Positions 32,634 to 44,659 of a stretch of 64,000 bases of DNA are shown here, one piece after another (within the stretch, counting starts at the first letter, position 1; each line of letters starts with the position of its first letter). The translations under genes were made by a program, and so were the position numbers. This stretch comes from Cryptomeria japonica (Eukaryota > Streptophyta > Pinopsida > Cupressales > Cupressaceae). Under the pieces are notes generated by a model. It saw only the letters and a program-made list of their open reading frames with translations, did not search any database and had not been told where the DNA came from. The DNA lies in NCBI RefSeq assembly GCF_030272615.1, contig NC_081409.1, positions 22,322,260 through 22,386,259 of the forward strand, read 5' to 3'.

Positions 32634-34103
32634 ATGGCCCAAACCCGATCACAGTCAAGGCAACGAGAAATAGAAATTGAAGAAGAAGAAGAGGAAAATC
32701 TCAATGAATTTCAAGAAGCACTTGGAGGAAATGTGAATGACAAAAATCCAAGTACTCCTACTCCTGCGACAATAGAAAGGGCACAACACAACCCTCTCTT
32801 TAACATACTTTTTGATGAAATACTCAGGAGTAATGTTGATGCTCACTTTTTAAGACTTGCTCAAGAAGGAGCTAAACTCCCCTCCGACTTTGATATTGCA
32901 CAACTAAGACAAGCATCAGAATGAAAAAAGTCGCAATGAGGATGATAGAGGTAGAGATTGCATTAGATATAACATTCCTCAAGGTAATCCACCACCTCCT
33001 CCTCCTCCAAATGACATTTTTCCCTATCCCTTTGATAGGAATCTTTATATGCCACCTTTTCCACAAGGGTTCAAAACACCCAAGTTTGAATAGTATAGAG
33101 GAAAAGGAGATCCTTGCAATCATGGCAGAGAATTCCATTCAACATGCCCCGAAGTGGCATACGAGGATACATACCTAATGTGCCTTTTTCCCCAAAGCTT
33201 GGGAGGAACAACCACATCATGGTTTTCCCGACTACCAGGTGGCATTAGGACATTTGAGGAACTCATCCAGAAGTTCCTAGCACATTACCTACATAACATT
33301 GAACATGATATCACCATGGCTGATCTGTGTAACACTAAACAAAAACCAGGTGAACTTTTCTCAATCTTCCTGCAATGATGGCCTCAGATGTCTAGTAGAC
33401 GTTCTCTTTAGTTACCTGAACAAGAACTAGTGGAAATATTTATTTCCAACTTAAACGAAGAAATGGAATTTCACTTGGACGTAAAAGACATAGATTGTTT
33501 CAATGATATGATCACCAAAGGCTTGAAATGTGAGCGGGCCCTCATCAAGAAAGGACTTATCAAAATCTACAATGAACCAAAGGATGGCCCACGTCCACAC
33601 TTCAATAGTGATAAACCAAACTTCTAGAACAAAAAAAAAATGTCATCAATGATGGGGTTGTGGATGCCAGAACTATCAAAAGTGCACAACCTGTGGTTTG
33701 ATTTGTAGGACAAAATCCCCCACCCAAGACTAACACACTTGCTCCTCAAAATCAAGGCCGAATCACATCTCAAGATGAACCTAGACAATGTCAACCAAAA
33801 CTGAAGCAAACGTACACTCCTTTAGGGGAACCCATCGAAATAGTATTACGACAGTTGGTTTCTCAAAACCTGGTAACCCTACCCAAAACATCAAACTATG
33901 AACTGCAAGTCAAACTTGCATGGTGGACAGATACTGAACACTATGATTTTCATCAAGGAAAAGGACACAAGACAAGTAATTGTCATAGGTTAAAAGATCT
34001 TATTCAAGATCTTATTGACCGAGGTGATATTAAAATCGAAGGGCATGACCCAAAGACAACAAACAATGATCATCTAATGTTCAAAAATCCACTTCCATCA
34101 TAA
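32634..34103 (+). pseudogene. Element B gag
   Basis: The ATG at 32634 opens MAQTRSQSRQREIEIEEEEE, a basic-then-acidic start typical of Tat gag; the frame also extends upstream but that part is leader. Conserved capsid blocks follow: PPFPQGFKTPKFE (about 33050), YEDTYLMCLFPQSLGG, WFSRLPGGIRTFEEL, DLCNTKQKPGELF, and KCERALIKKGLI. A degenerate zinc-binding motif is at about 33940 (YDFHQGKGHKTSNCHRL), where the first Cys is Tyr. Stops and frame changes occur at 32922, about 33090, 33376, 33409 and 33625. Gag would form the particle and bind RNA; this copy is dead. Confidence 0.85.
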
Positions 34104-34793
34104 GATCAAAGGGGTCCTTCCACTTCCAAGAGAGGCACTGATACCACTGATTATACGCAAGTTGCGTATAATTACACTGTAAATCACCTGTACGATGCCA
34201 GTGAACAAATTGCAACTATTACCATTAAAAATCCACCTAGTTCTGATTGCAATGTTGTTACACGTCATGGCAAGATCACCATAAAAGAAACTCCACAAGG
34301 CACCACCTCCATACCAAAGTAGTGCAATCTTGTGGAACAATTAGACAAAACGCCTGCACTGATATCCATTTTAGAGCTATTGTGCCTATCTCCGTCTCAT
34401 AAAATAATCTTGGATCAAGCTCTCCAAGAGGCATCAGTCCCTATTAACTTGAATACAGATCAGTTCCAAGCCATGGTTGGAAGTCTAAGATCATCACCTT
34501 GTCTCACTTTTTTCGAAAGTGACAACTCTTCCTTCCAGCAATCTCATAATGCCTCACTACACATTGAAGGATTTATCAACCAACAAAGGATCAAGCGAGT
34601 CTTGATTGATAATGGAGTAGGCCTGAATATTTGTACATTGCAATTGGTCACAACTTTAGGATATGCCATTGAATCAGTGGATCCTCGCAAGAAGATCACA
34701 ATCAAAGCTTATGATGATGCAAAGCGTTTATCCAAAGGAGCTGTTGTATTACCAATCCGAGTGGGCCCTGTGGTGAAGCACATCATATGTTAG
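34104..34793 (+). pseudogene. Element B aspartic protease
   Basis: Open at 34332-34793. An upstream spacer (ISILELLCLSPSHKIILDQA) is shared with element D. The active site reads VLIDNGVGLNICTL with Asp-Asn-Gly at 34608-34616 instead of the common Asp-Gly/Ser-Gly. It then runs into ITIKAYDD and GAVVLPIRVGPVV before a TAG at 34791-34793. It would cleave the gag-pol polyprotein. The Asp is kept, so the enzyme could be weakened rather than lost by this change alone. Confidence 0.82.
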
Positions 34794-36520
34794 GTTCTGG
34801 ACCTTCCTCTTCCATACAATTTGTTGTTGGGGAGACCTTGGATACATGCCATGCAAGCCGTTCCATCCACTTACCTTTAGTGTATCAAGTTCCCACATAA
34901 TGGTGTAGAAATCACAATCCTGGGCGATACAAACCGCTTTGCATATTGTCATAATATAAGTCATCAACTAGAGATTACCATTCCCAACAATAGAGAAGCC
35001 ATCTCCTCCACGTCATACGTAAGTCCAGCTTCCTTCTCTAGTTCAAACACTCTTATACCCAAGCAAGAAAAGCTCAAGATGAAAATTGTAGAGGAAGGTC
35101 CAGGAGAATACAATCTAAGCCAACTCTTTTGTGTTGGACAAATTCTTGCTTCTCCTAAAACGCATGGCAAACCTCAACAAGTACTTCAAATAGCATTAGT
35201 TAAACCAGCATGTGCATTGACACCTTTCATCCTTGGAAAGAGTCAAGAAGAGGAAACCAAAGATGAAGACGTAGCAGAATGGATCTATAAGGATCCTATC
35301 ACCATCGACATTCTGCAAGCTCAATGTCCCACAGATCAATATGGCAAAGGTCTTCTCATTATGCAAATAATGGGATATGATGGTCAAAGTGCTTTGGGGT
35401 ATTGTAAACAAGGGTGACATGAGCCACTACTACCGGAATTGCAACCCAAAGACAATACAGGCTTAGGCTTTCAAAAAGAGATCTTTCCTAAGCTCAGATT
35501 CAAAGGGAAACTCAACAAACCACTGTATCGACCTACTACAAAGAGACCACCCTTGATTATAAAAGCAGCACCCCAAAACATCACAACTGTCCCATTGAAA
35601 CTAAAGATCCCAACAAAATCATCGGCAACGCTAGTCATCCCATCAATCAAACTGGCAACACCATCAGTAGCAGCATCAAAGACACCCCTAGCAGCAACAA
35701 CTATACCTGAACCCACCGTAGTATCTATGACATCAACAGTTCTAGTAGAAGCAGTAGAGTCAATGCTACCAATGTTACCCGAATCAGATTCATTGATCCC
35801 CATAATCCTTCCTACAACACCGATCATACCTACAATATTTGACTCAAAGGATATCCCAATATGGTACAGTGACTAGTTACTAGAAAGTGACTCAGAAACC
35901 AACTCGCATGAGTGGGAATTTGATTTAGTATAGCTTAACACTTCAGATGAGGAAGACACATCACTACCTCCACCCCGCAAAGACATCCCTATTTACGGAG
36001 AAACACAAATAAATACTTCTTGGGTTCCTGAGCTGGAAACATCTTCCACAGACCCTACGTCTCATCCTACGCCTAATTCTGATAGGGAGAGTACCATCAA
36101 TGACCTTCACCATAATGTCTTAACCCTCACTGATACATCTAATGAACTTAACCCAATCAATGAAGTAATGCCCATTATCCATCCTGAACTCATCGAATGG
36201 AACCAACCTAATCCCCCATGTCTTGACCACTTCCAAAATGATGAGGCAATTATTGACATCTTGGACTTACAGGATAACATACCAAGCGGGGATCACAAAG
36301 CTGGATTCGCCATAGAACTTAATAGCACAACATACTTTGGGGCAGATGCCAAACCTTTTAGCTGCAAAAATATAACAATAAAGCATGGATCTTCCAGTGA
36401 AAACCACACTGTGGCATTGCTTGATCCTACAAAAGTAAAAAGAAAGAGCATATCCAACAGTGAAAACCTCTCTGAGGCACCTGAGGATGAAAGGTTTGAT
36501 ATCCTTCCTTGTAGCACATA
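34794..36520 (+). pseudogene. Element B protease-RT linker with G-patch domain
   Basis: A 570-codon linker. At 35343-35414 the residues GKGLLIMQIMGYDGQSALGY fit the G-patch pattern (Gly, hydrophobics, MG-aromatic, G-x-x-LG). G-patch domains bind RNA or activate helicases and also occur after protease in betaretroviruses. Downstream is a disordered stretch rich in Thr, Pro, Ser, Ile and Val (35520-35870), then an acidic part (about 35881-36130), and finally the block SENLSEAPEDERFDILP that is also present at the very start of the window in element A. Stops at 35415, about 35874, 35930 and 36519 interrupt it. Confidence 0.75.
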
Positions 36521-37580
36521 GCAGGAATGATCAACGATTCTCATTGAAGAAACCAAAGAATTCAATGTGGGGACTCCTGAAACTCCTCACCTCATACATC
36601 TAGCATCTCTTTTAACTTCATAGGAACAACCCAAGTTTGTCGAATTCTTTCAGAACCGCTAGATTAACTTTGCATGGTCATATGTGGACATGCCTGGACT
36701 TGATCCTGATTTAGTCATGCATCACCTCACAGTAGTAGAAGGAGCTAAACCTGTCAAGCAAAAACTTTGTAAGATGCATCCTCAGATAGCAATATTAGTC
36801 AAAGATGAACTCAAGAAACTTCTGGATGTTGGCTTCATTAGACCCATTGATTATGCGGATTGGATATCCAACATTGTGCCTATCTACAAACCAAAAGGGG
36901 GCATCTGCATTTGTACTAACTTCAAAGATCTAAACAAGGCATGTCCTAAGGATGACTTTCCCCTACCAAATATTGATATCATAGTGGACCTAATAGCAGG
37001 ACATGCCATGCTTTCACTCATGGATGGCTTTTCAGGGTATAATCAGATAAAGATCACACTAGAGGATCAACATAAGACAACCTTCATATGTCCATGGGGA
37101 ACATACTGCTAGAATGTAATGCCTTTTGGTCTAAAGAATGCAGGAGCGACCTATCAATGAGCAATGACCACTATCTTCCATGATATGATGCACACCATAA
37201 TGGAAGATTATGTTGATGACTTGCTAGCAAAATCACTCACAAGAGAAGGTCATTTGGACATATTAGAGAGAATCTTTGATAGACTGGAACAATATCATGT
37301 TAGACTCAACCCAAATAAATGTGTCTTTGGAGTAACTTCAAGGAAGCTTCTTAGATACATTGTCTCAAGTAAAGGTATTGAGGTTGACCAAGCAAAAGTC
37401 AAGGCAATCATGGACATGCCACCACCAAAGAACATCAATCAGCTAAGGACATTATAAGGGCGGATCCAATCCATACGAAGATTCATTGCACAACTGGCGA
37501 ATAAGTGTCATCCTTTTACACACCTATTACACAAGAACATACGCTTTCAGTGGGATGCCAGATGCCAGCAAGCATTCTAG
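36521..37580 (+). pseudogene. Element B reverse transcriptase
   Basis: Starts with INFAWSYVDMPGLDPDLVMH and continues through KLCKMHPQIAILVKDELKKL, KACPKDDFPLPNIDII, LSLMDGFSGYNQIK (first Asp) and YVDD at 37209-37220 (both Asp present). The thumb ends with KGIEVDQAKVKAIMDMPPPK. Stops at 37111-37113, about 37158 and 37455-37457 break it; the first is a TAG where Trp is expected in the CWNVMPFG block. Element A has the same domain at 1-943. Confidence 0.9.
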
Positions 37581-38070
37581 ATGCTTAAAGACTATCTCAC
37601 AAATACACCATTGCTAATCCCACTAGATCTGAGTAGATCTCTATTACTCTATATATCCACAACAAGTACTGCATTGGGTGCATTACTGGCACAACATAAT
37701 GCAGAAGGGAAAGAGTGTGTTGTTTACTACATCTCTCGCACACTGGCTGGCTATGAACTCAATTACACCCCTATTGAGAGAGCTTGCCTAGCAGTAATCT
37801 TGGCAACCACTAAACTGAGGCACTATCTATTAACACACAAGGTACAACTCATTGCAAAGATTGATCCACTCAAATACTTACTCAATAAAGTAGCATTGAT
37901 AGGCCGCTTGGCCAAATGGGTGATGATTCTAAGTGAATTTGACATCGAGTATGTGGACCGTAAAGCTATCAAAGGACAAGTCATTGTAGATCAGTTGGCT
38001 GATGCACCACTCATAGGCAATCATCCTCTCATTTCCAATTTTCTAGATGAAGAGATATTCATGACCACAG
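37581..38070 (+). pseudogene. Element B ancestral RNase H, degenerate
   Basis: Part of an open stretch of 382 codons (37581-38729). It reads LLLYISTTSTALGALLAQ, where Thr stands for the catalytic Asp, and TPIERACLAVILATTKLRHYL, where the EKE-type Glu is lost. The tail has AKIDPLKYLLNK and AKWVMILSEFDIEYVDRKAIKG. As in A and C the first RNase H keeps its fold but not its active site. Confidence 0.85.
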
Positions 38071-38729
38071 AAGCACAACCATGGAAACTATACTTTGATG
38101 GTTCATACACTAGGCATGGCTCAGGGGCAGGCATTCTATTTATCACACCTCAAGGTGATAGCATCCCAAAGTCCTACAGGATCACATTTCCATGCACAAA
38201 CAACATAGCCGAATATGAGGCCTTGATCATAGGACTCAGGCTAGCCATACAATGGAAGTTACAAGAACTACAAGTATATGGCGACTCCCAACTGGTCATT
38301 CGACAAGCAACAAATGAATATCAGACCAAGGATGATAAACTCATGCCATACAAGCAAATGGTGGACAGTCTAAATGCATCATTTACCTCAATTACCTTTG
38401 AGCAGATACCCAGAGATCAGAATCAAGCTGTTGATGCTATGGCTACTATCACATCTCTTCTAGATCTTCCACAGAATTCAACATGCTACGAGTTCTTGGT
38501 AGAACAACTTTGGATTCCCGCTTATGATATCCCTGAATCCGAGATGATATGTTGCCTTGTCGGTTCCAAATCCCCATGGTATGGTGAGTTTTACACCTAT
38601 CTCCATGATAACACCCTTCCTCCCAACCAATCAAATAACCAACATAAAACTTTCATTTGCCAAACCGCTCGATATACCATTATTGCTGAAACCCTATACC
38701 AATGTAGTCTTGATGGTACTCTCCCTTGA
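38071..38729 (+). pseudogene. Element B archaeal-type RNase H (aRNH)
   Basis: PWKLYFDGSYTRHGSGAG, NNIAEYEALIIGLRLA, YGDSQLVIRQATNEY and NQAVDAMATI carry all four acidic residues: Asp 38097-38099, Glu 38211-38213, Asp 38283-38285, Asp 38433-38435. The domain lies downstream of RT-RNase H, the standard Tat position, and is open throughout. It is followed by the linker to integrase and a TGA at 38727-38729. Confidence 0.9.
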
Positions 38730-39830
38730 TGTCTGGAACAAGATGAGATAACAAAGGCCTTGGAAGAGGTACATGAAGGAATTTGTGGGACTCACTCAAG
38801 TGGCCCATCACTAGCTAAAAAGATCCTACAAGCTGGATACTATTGGCCATCTATGGAAAAAGACTCCTACTTTGTCAGAAAGTGCAAGAAATGCCAAGTC
38901 CATGGAGACCTGATACATGCATTAGCACAGTAACTACAACCAATTACAACACCATGGCCTTTTTGTCAATGGGGCCTTGACCTTGTGGGTAAAATTCATC
39001 CATCTTCATCCAACGACCACAAATTCATTATTACTGCCATAGAATACTTCATAAAGTGGATCGAAGCTATTCCACTTACCCAAGTCACCGGCAAGGAGAT
39101 CGCCTCATTCATCCTTAATTACATCATTTGCCAGTATGGTGTCCCCATGTCCATTATCATAGATAATGGGCTTCCTTTCAAAAATCAAGATGTTCATGAG
39201 CTTTGTGAAAAGTTTCATATCCAACACCACTTTTCCACTCCCTATTACCCACAAGGCAATGGTCAAGCCGAAGCATCAAACAAAAACATATTGAGAATCC
39301 TCAAGAAGACAATCAATGATGCCGACCGTGATTGGCATGTTCAACTAAATCCAGCACTATGGGTATATCAAACTAGCATTCGAACCCCTACAGGTGCAAC
39401 TCCTTACTCACTAGTCTATGGTGTGGAAGCTATCCTTCCTATTGAGGTCAAGATACCATCTCTATGGGTTTCCTTGCATAATCTTATAGATGATGAAGCC
39501 TACAGAGTATCCTGTCTTCAGGACTTAGAGTTACTTGATGAGAAACGACAAGCTGCATACAATCACCTCAAACCCTATCAGTAGCGCATGAGCAGAAGCT
39601 ATAATCATCAAGTTAGACCTCGTACATTTGAGGTAGGTGATCTTGTTTTTCAAGAAAATCCTCGTAACCAACCCAACCGAGAACATCAGGGAAAGTTCAA
39701 ATCAAATTAGCTGGGTTCATATGTTATCACTGTTGTATTTGGGTCCAGGGCATATCAGTTGGCTACTTCAGAAGGAGAACCACTAGCAGATCCGATCAAC
39801 AACATGCACCTCAAACGGTTTTATACATGA
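38730..39830 (+). pseudogene. Element B integrase
   Basis: The zinc part reads VHEGICGTHSSGPS and CKKCQVHGDLIHA (about 38766-38925), then a TAA near 38931. The core is open at 38985-39584 with preceding Asp 38979-38981 (GLDLVG), Asp 39162-39164 (IIDNGLPF) and Glu 39270-39272 (QAEASNK), all three present. The C-terminal part decays after 39584, with FEVGDLVF near 39630 still readable. It ends close to 39830. Confidence 0.88.
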
Positions 39831-42296
39831 GTTGCACAGAGCATCAGGCTCCCATGCATACCAGAAAAATACCAAAAACATTCAGAAAAATGTCTTGAAG
39901 AAATACATCAAAATAAAAAAGAAAGATCATACATCCAAAAGGTGAACAACCACTTTAGTGGCACCTTGCATAAGTGCGATGGTGAAAACCTGGCAAATAG
40001 GCACCACTCATAACAGCTATGGCTCCATTATCTTTAAGGCTTGTTGCGATCACATTCATTACATACACACATCCATCCATCTGAATCATGGCTTGTTATT
40101 GATCTGCACTAAAAAGAAAGTACTTCATGCATCTTGCATCTTGCTTTTTCATAGTCATGTCCAAACTGGGGGCAATGCCCTTACCCTCTTTTGATGGAAG
40201 TGGATTCTACATTACTTGTGATTCATTGGGTTTTTCATTCAAAACTATCTCACAAAAATCCAAAAAACATTCAAAACAATCATCAAAATACCAAAAACAT
40301 TCAAAATCACAAAATCCGAAAACAATAGAAAACATCAAAATCAAACAAAAACATGGCACCACATTGTACATACTCATTTGGGCAGATACCATGCAAACAT
40401 TGTGATATACTCCACAAGATACCCACTTATCAATCAACCAAACAATCAACATCAACACTCAAACTGTCTTTAACAAGGATGCATCCTTCCTTACCAAAAC
40501 AATGACAAAATAACATTTTCTTTGACAAGAAAATTATGTTTAAGCTAGCAAATACTTGGTTGTTTTGTAGGTTATTCATTCATGTATATATATATCAGGT
40601 TCCTACGCTACTCCAGGATATCCAAAAGTGATTAGAGTAGCCGAAATGGTCCCTACGACATTGTTTGTATGTATTATGTGAATTATTCCGATGAAATTCT
40701 GGGGCATGTACTAATGGTGTCTATGTGGGAAGTTCACTAAGTTACATGATCTTATGCAAAATACAGTCATAGATCACTACGGCTTGCTAACTATAGCATA
40801 TACCTCGACCATATGAGCATGAATCATTATCGAGGATCCATATTCTTTATTCTTTATATATGATGTTTGCTTATAGGTACAATGCTCCATCTTTGGTTCT
40901 TACTGCCTCATCCAAACTCGATAATGGTTTATCTCTGACTATAGTATGAACTTGTCTCAGGATATGATCGACAAAAGATCAAGGAGGACATTCCAAGTCA
41001 TGCATGAAAGGAGATGATCCTTGTCTGTTCCGCAAGCAATACTCAGGTCAACTTGATCCATTATATCAAGTTGCTTGTATTAACTTGCTATATCAAAATC
41101 CATGTAAGAAATACTCACGTCATCTTGAATCATTATGTCAAGTTGCTTGTATTTTTCTTACAACATTTTAAAGCTCAATGATGAAAAATAAAGCACTATG
41201 GATCGTCATTCCATCTCATCTGTATATATTGCATTCCATTGCATTCCATCCATCCATAGATTCATAATAGATGCATATCATTCATACATAGTAATGACAA
41301 TGGGTGCATACTCTATTTTCCTCTTCTTACATAGGAATGAGTCATAGGTCCTCCATTTCTTCTATCTAACATCGAACCCCCTCACCCTCCCCATCTTGAT
41401 AATCAACATCACATACCCTACATCGTGTCCCAATCAACCCAATCAAGCCACGTTCGTCCCCATCCATCTCTAAATAGGAGGGATTGTGTTTCCCATCCTA
41501 AGTCATCCTATAAGCCAAGTAAGTTACTCTGTCTGCACAGGTACATCGACTAACACACACCTAGACTATCAATAGATACTCTGATCAAGTATTTTTGGGT
41601 CTCAATAGGTAATCGATTATGGCAAACCTAGACTACAACAAACATTTATCATAATGACCTAGTCTCAATGGGGCTGCCATGATTCCCCACAACCACCTAT
41701 CACATGCACACACTATCAATTGATCAACCAATCAAATACAATCACATCGGACAATTGCATCAATTGTCTAAGTCTCAATGAGTATTTTTATTCCTATACC
41801 TTGACTTCATCAAGCAATTACATTAATTGTCTAAGTCACATCAGGTCACTTTGATTCACTTACTTAGACTTTATCCTGTCCAAGCGACCAACTGGCATCA
41901 ATTGTCACGCTTTGACTCAACTGGGGCAATTCAATTGATTGCACTCGATTGTTCAACCACTTTTGATCAATTATATAGCATCACTCGAAAGCACAACCAC
42001 AACATTTTTACTGTATCTCCTGCATAACCTACGAGTCCTCACTAGCTTGCCATTTCTTTGTATTCACTCTATTTTCTTCCATTCTTTCACCGTTATTGCT
42101 AATTTCTTCTATTCTACCTCCCCTCCACTTCTTGTTCTTTTTCGAGAGATCGCCTGATTTTTCAAAAAATTTTGGCCCATCTCGCGAGGGGGCATACCAC
42201 CCACTAAATTAACATTTATGGGGCATATTTCTTCACACCTATTTTTCTTTCTTTGAAACGACGCGATAAAACCGCACCATCTCAAAGAGGGGCAAA
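39831..42296 (+). other. Element B 3' noncoding region with polypurine tract
   Basis: No gene is supported. The region holds A-rich runs near 40260-40340 (repeated CAAAA/CATTCAAAA phrases), a near-duplicate pair AATACTCA(G/C)GTCA.CTTGA.CCATTAT.TCAAGTTG at about 41037 and 41106, and long mixed low-complexity sequence. It ends in the tract CTCAAAGAGGGGCAAA (42281-42296) directly before the 3' LTR, the site for plus-strand priming. The open stretches at 39958, 40127 and 41827 look like chance. Confidence 0.65.
42281..42296 (+). other. Element B polypurine tract
   Basis: AAAGAGGGGCAAA immediately precedes the LTR start TGTAGTCA. The same wording occurs on the minus strand at 61489-61504 beside another gypsy LTR. 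Confidence 0.8.
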
Positions 42297-42601
42297 TGTA
42301 GTCACATAAATATGTCCACTTAATTAAATGAATATTTAGTGTTTATTTGATTATTTAACCATCAATCAATAATTAATTAAATTAACATTTAATTAATTCA
42401 TCTTAACCCTCTTCTCCTATTAATTAAATAAATTATTCAATTTATTTGATTTAATTCACTTAACCAAATTCAGACCATTAATTAAATAAATAAATCATAT
42501 TTATTTAATTAAATCTTCTCTCACATTTAAATAAATTAATATTTATTTAAATCCCCCAAAATCCCATCTCTCACATTTAAATAAACTAACATTTATTTAA
42601 A

Positions 42602-42760
42602 TCACCTTTATCTTCCACCCACTTGTATTTTCCTACAAATGCAAGTTGCACAACTATTTTAAATAATTCATTTATTTAAATCACCTTTATCCTCCACCCA
42701 CTTGTATTTTCCTACAAATGCAAGTTGCACAACTATTTTAAATAAATTATTTATTTAAAA
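42602..42760 (+). repeat. 79-bp tandem duplication in element B LTR
   Basis: The unit starting CACCTTTATC(T/C)TCCACCCACTT occurs at 42603 and again at 42682, with the same tail (GCAAGTTGCACAACTATTTT) both times. It lies in the LTR half missing from the 5' copy. Confidence 0.85.
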
Positions 42761-42789
42761 TCTTATTTATCCTCACCCACTTGAAACCT

Positions 42790-42970
42790 TTAATGGTTTC
42801 CCTTAATGTCTTCAAACTTAATGGCTTCCTTCTATAGTCTTCTTAAGCCTTTAATGGTTTCCCTTAAAGTCTTCAAACTTAATGGCTTCCCTTAAAGTCT
42901 TCAAACTTAATGGCTTATTTCTAGAGTCTTCTTAAGCCTTTAATGGTTTCCCTCAAAGTCTTCAAGCATT
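42790..42970 (+). repeat. Short tandem repeats, TTAATGG-TTTCCCTTAAAGTC type
   Basis: The phrases CTTTAATGGTTTCCCTTAA and AGTCTTCAAACTTAATGGCTT alternate several times, making units of about 30 and 60-110 bp. Likely replication slippage inside the LTR. Confidence 0.75.
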
Positions 42971-44053
42971 TAAATGCTTTATCTTCCTTTTTTCATGTAA
43001 ATAAATTAAGATTTATTTAAATCCAAAATTCACATTCACATTTAAATAAATTAATATTTATTTAAATATCTATCCAAATGCAAATTACACCATTTAATTG
43101 AAATAAATGATTTTATTTTAATTGAAAATCCAAAAATTCCTCCCACTTGCATTCTCCTACAAAATCCACTTAGATGCTTGAATCCCTTCTAGATTCTTCT
43201 AACTCCTTCTAAATTAGCCTAATTCACCCCCTTAATATTGTCACATTACTAAGCAACTTGGAGTCACTTCTCAAAGCCCTCAAAGTCTTTGAAAGACATG
43301 TAAGCCTTTAAGTCTTCAAATGGTTAACCTCTAAAGTCTTCCAAACCATTAAAGACTCTTACATAACTATTTATGGTTAACTGACCTTTTACCTTTGGTT
43401 AGAGACTTTCCTCTAACTTAACCATCCTTTTGACTCATGGGTCTCTTCAAAGTATTTATTTCTTTGACTAGGGTAACCATCATGTCCCCTCAAGCATTTA
43501 ATGCTCCTTATCTCTCCTCTCAAGCCTCCTCATGGTGACACTTGTCAACATAGGATTGGGTTGAAAGTCTCACATGGATTGAATATCTTTCAATCCTAAC
43601 CCTTGTTAAGATTGCTCAATCTTAACCCTTCATTTCCCCACTTCTTCTATAAATAGAACCCTTCTCCTCAAGCAAAGGAGGAAGCATTAGATTATTGTTG
43701 TTATACTGGTATTAGCATAGAGTTTTTTCATAGCATCACTATCTACACTTGCATAACATTTATTTATCATTTTCAACCATCTTGAATCTCCATATGGCAT
43801 CTATGGCTAGTGCTAAAAGATGAGAGCTACACTCATGTGGAACTTGGAGAGGATAGGAACAAGGGAGGAGCAACTATGAGCATTTTGATTAGCTATTTTA
43901 TTCTATGTGTATATGCTTTCTATTTCATGCTTAATATCTCTCTTGATATGACTGTTTAGGATAATCTTTTGTTGCTAACACTAATGTTTGTTTCTTGTGC
44001 TCTTGTGTGTGTTGCCATCAAAAAAATTTTCTAATCCTTTTTGCAGAGCATCA

Positions 44054-44659
44054 TGATCAATATGATGTTGTGAGTAGCCCAATGCTTTAATCAAATTAAG
44101 AGTGCATATGTTGAGTCCTGCTCCACCATCTATTAGTACTCTTATGACCTTTCTTCTATGAACAAACACTTCTAAGTGAAGAGGATTATTGTGCATGGGT
44201 CTATTTGTTGGTACATTATGTTCTGTAAATGCCACTCGGGAAACAACTAGATTTCTAATCATGGATTGGAAGGTGTTTTCATCTATCTCACGGGGAACAA
44301 GATATTATTGGAGAGCCTTGTCTAGGATTGCCTTGTGAGTTGGGGAGATGTGAAGCAACTCAAACAATGAGATTTATGCTGGGGTTTTTCTTAGTTGATC
44401 AACCACACTGTAGTAACTACTTGGTGGAGGTGGATTAGACGATACCCCATGCAATATGATTTTGGAGTGATGAGTGACAACCACACAATCTATGTTTTTG
44501 GGATTGATAGTAATGGTGGCCATTTTCTCATCTCATGCACTGATTGCATTGATTTCATAATCATATGCTACATTGGTGTAATTTGCAGTGTTGTCCTATG
44601 TCCTTGAAATGGAAGCCTTTCCTTTGTCATGTTTAACAAAAGGATCGTTGAATATGGTA
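44054..44659 (-). pseudogene. Element D (minus-strand Tat gypsy): gag end and protease
   Basis: Read on the minus strand, starting near 44640, this gives the pre-protease spacer (SLFELLHISPTHKAILDKA) and the open protease stretch 43981-44262, of which the part right of 44054 is genuine: HNNPLHLEVFVHRRKVIRV, then LIDGGAGLNICTLNLIKAL with Asp-Gly-Gly at the active site. The open frame's last residues run into B's LTR and are not protease. Wording matches B's protease at 34332-34793. The left neighbour B was inserted into D downstream of this point; the right neighbour copia-3 LTR cuts D at 44660. Confidence 0.8.

Larger units (their letters stand above)
29080..44053 (+). mobile_element. Tat-lineage Ty3/gypsy retrotransposon B, nearly complete
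   Basis: B has a truncated 5' LTR (about 914 bp), a leader of 2.6 kb, gag, protease, a long linker with a G-patch, RT, RNase H, aRNH, integrase, a 2.4-kb 3' noncoding region, a polypurine tract and a 3' LTR of 1757 bp. It belongs to the same family as element A, with matching motifs throughout pol. It sits between the two halves of minus-strand element D. The left end is damaged: the first 844 or so bases of the 5' LTR are missing and replaced by a copia LTR fragment. Confidence 0.9.
42297..44053 (+). repeat. Element B 3' LTR
   Basis: Begins TGTAGTCACATAAATATG and ends GCAGAGCATCA. The second half pairs with 29080-29993. The first half is rich in TTAATTAAAT and ATTTAAATAAAT phrases and has two sets of tandem repeats (42602-42760 and about 42790-42970). 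A TATA-like box is at 43648-43655. Confidence 0.9.
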
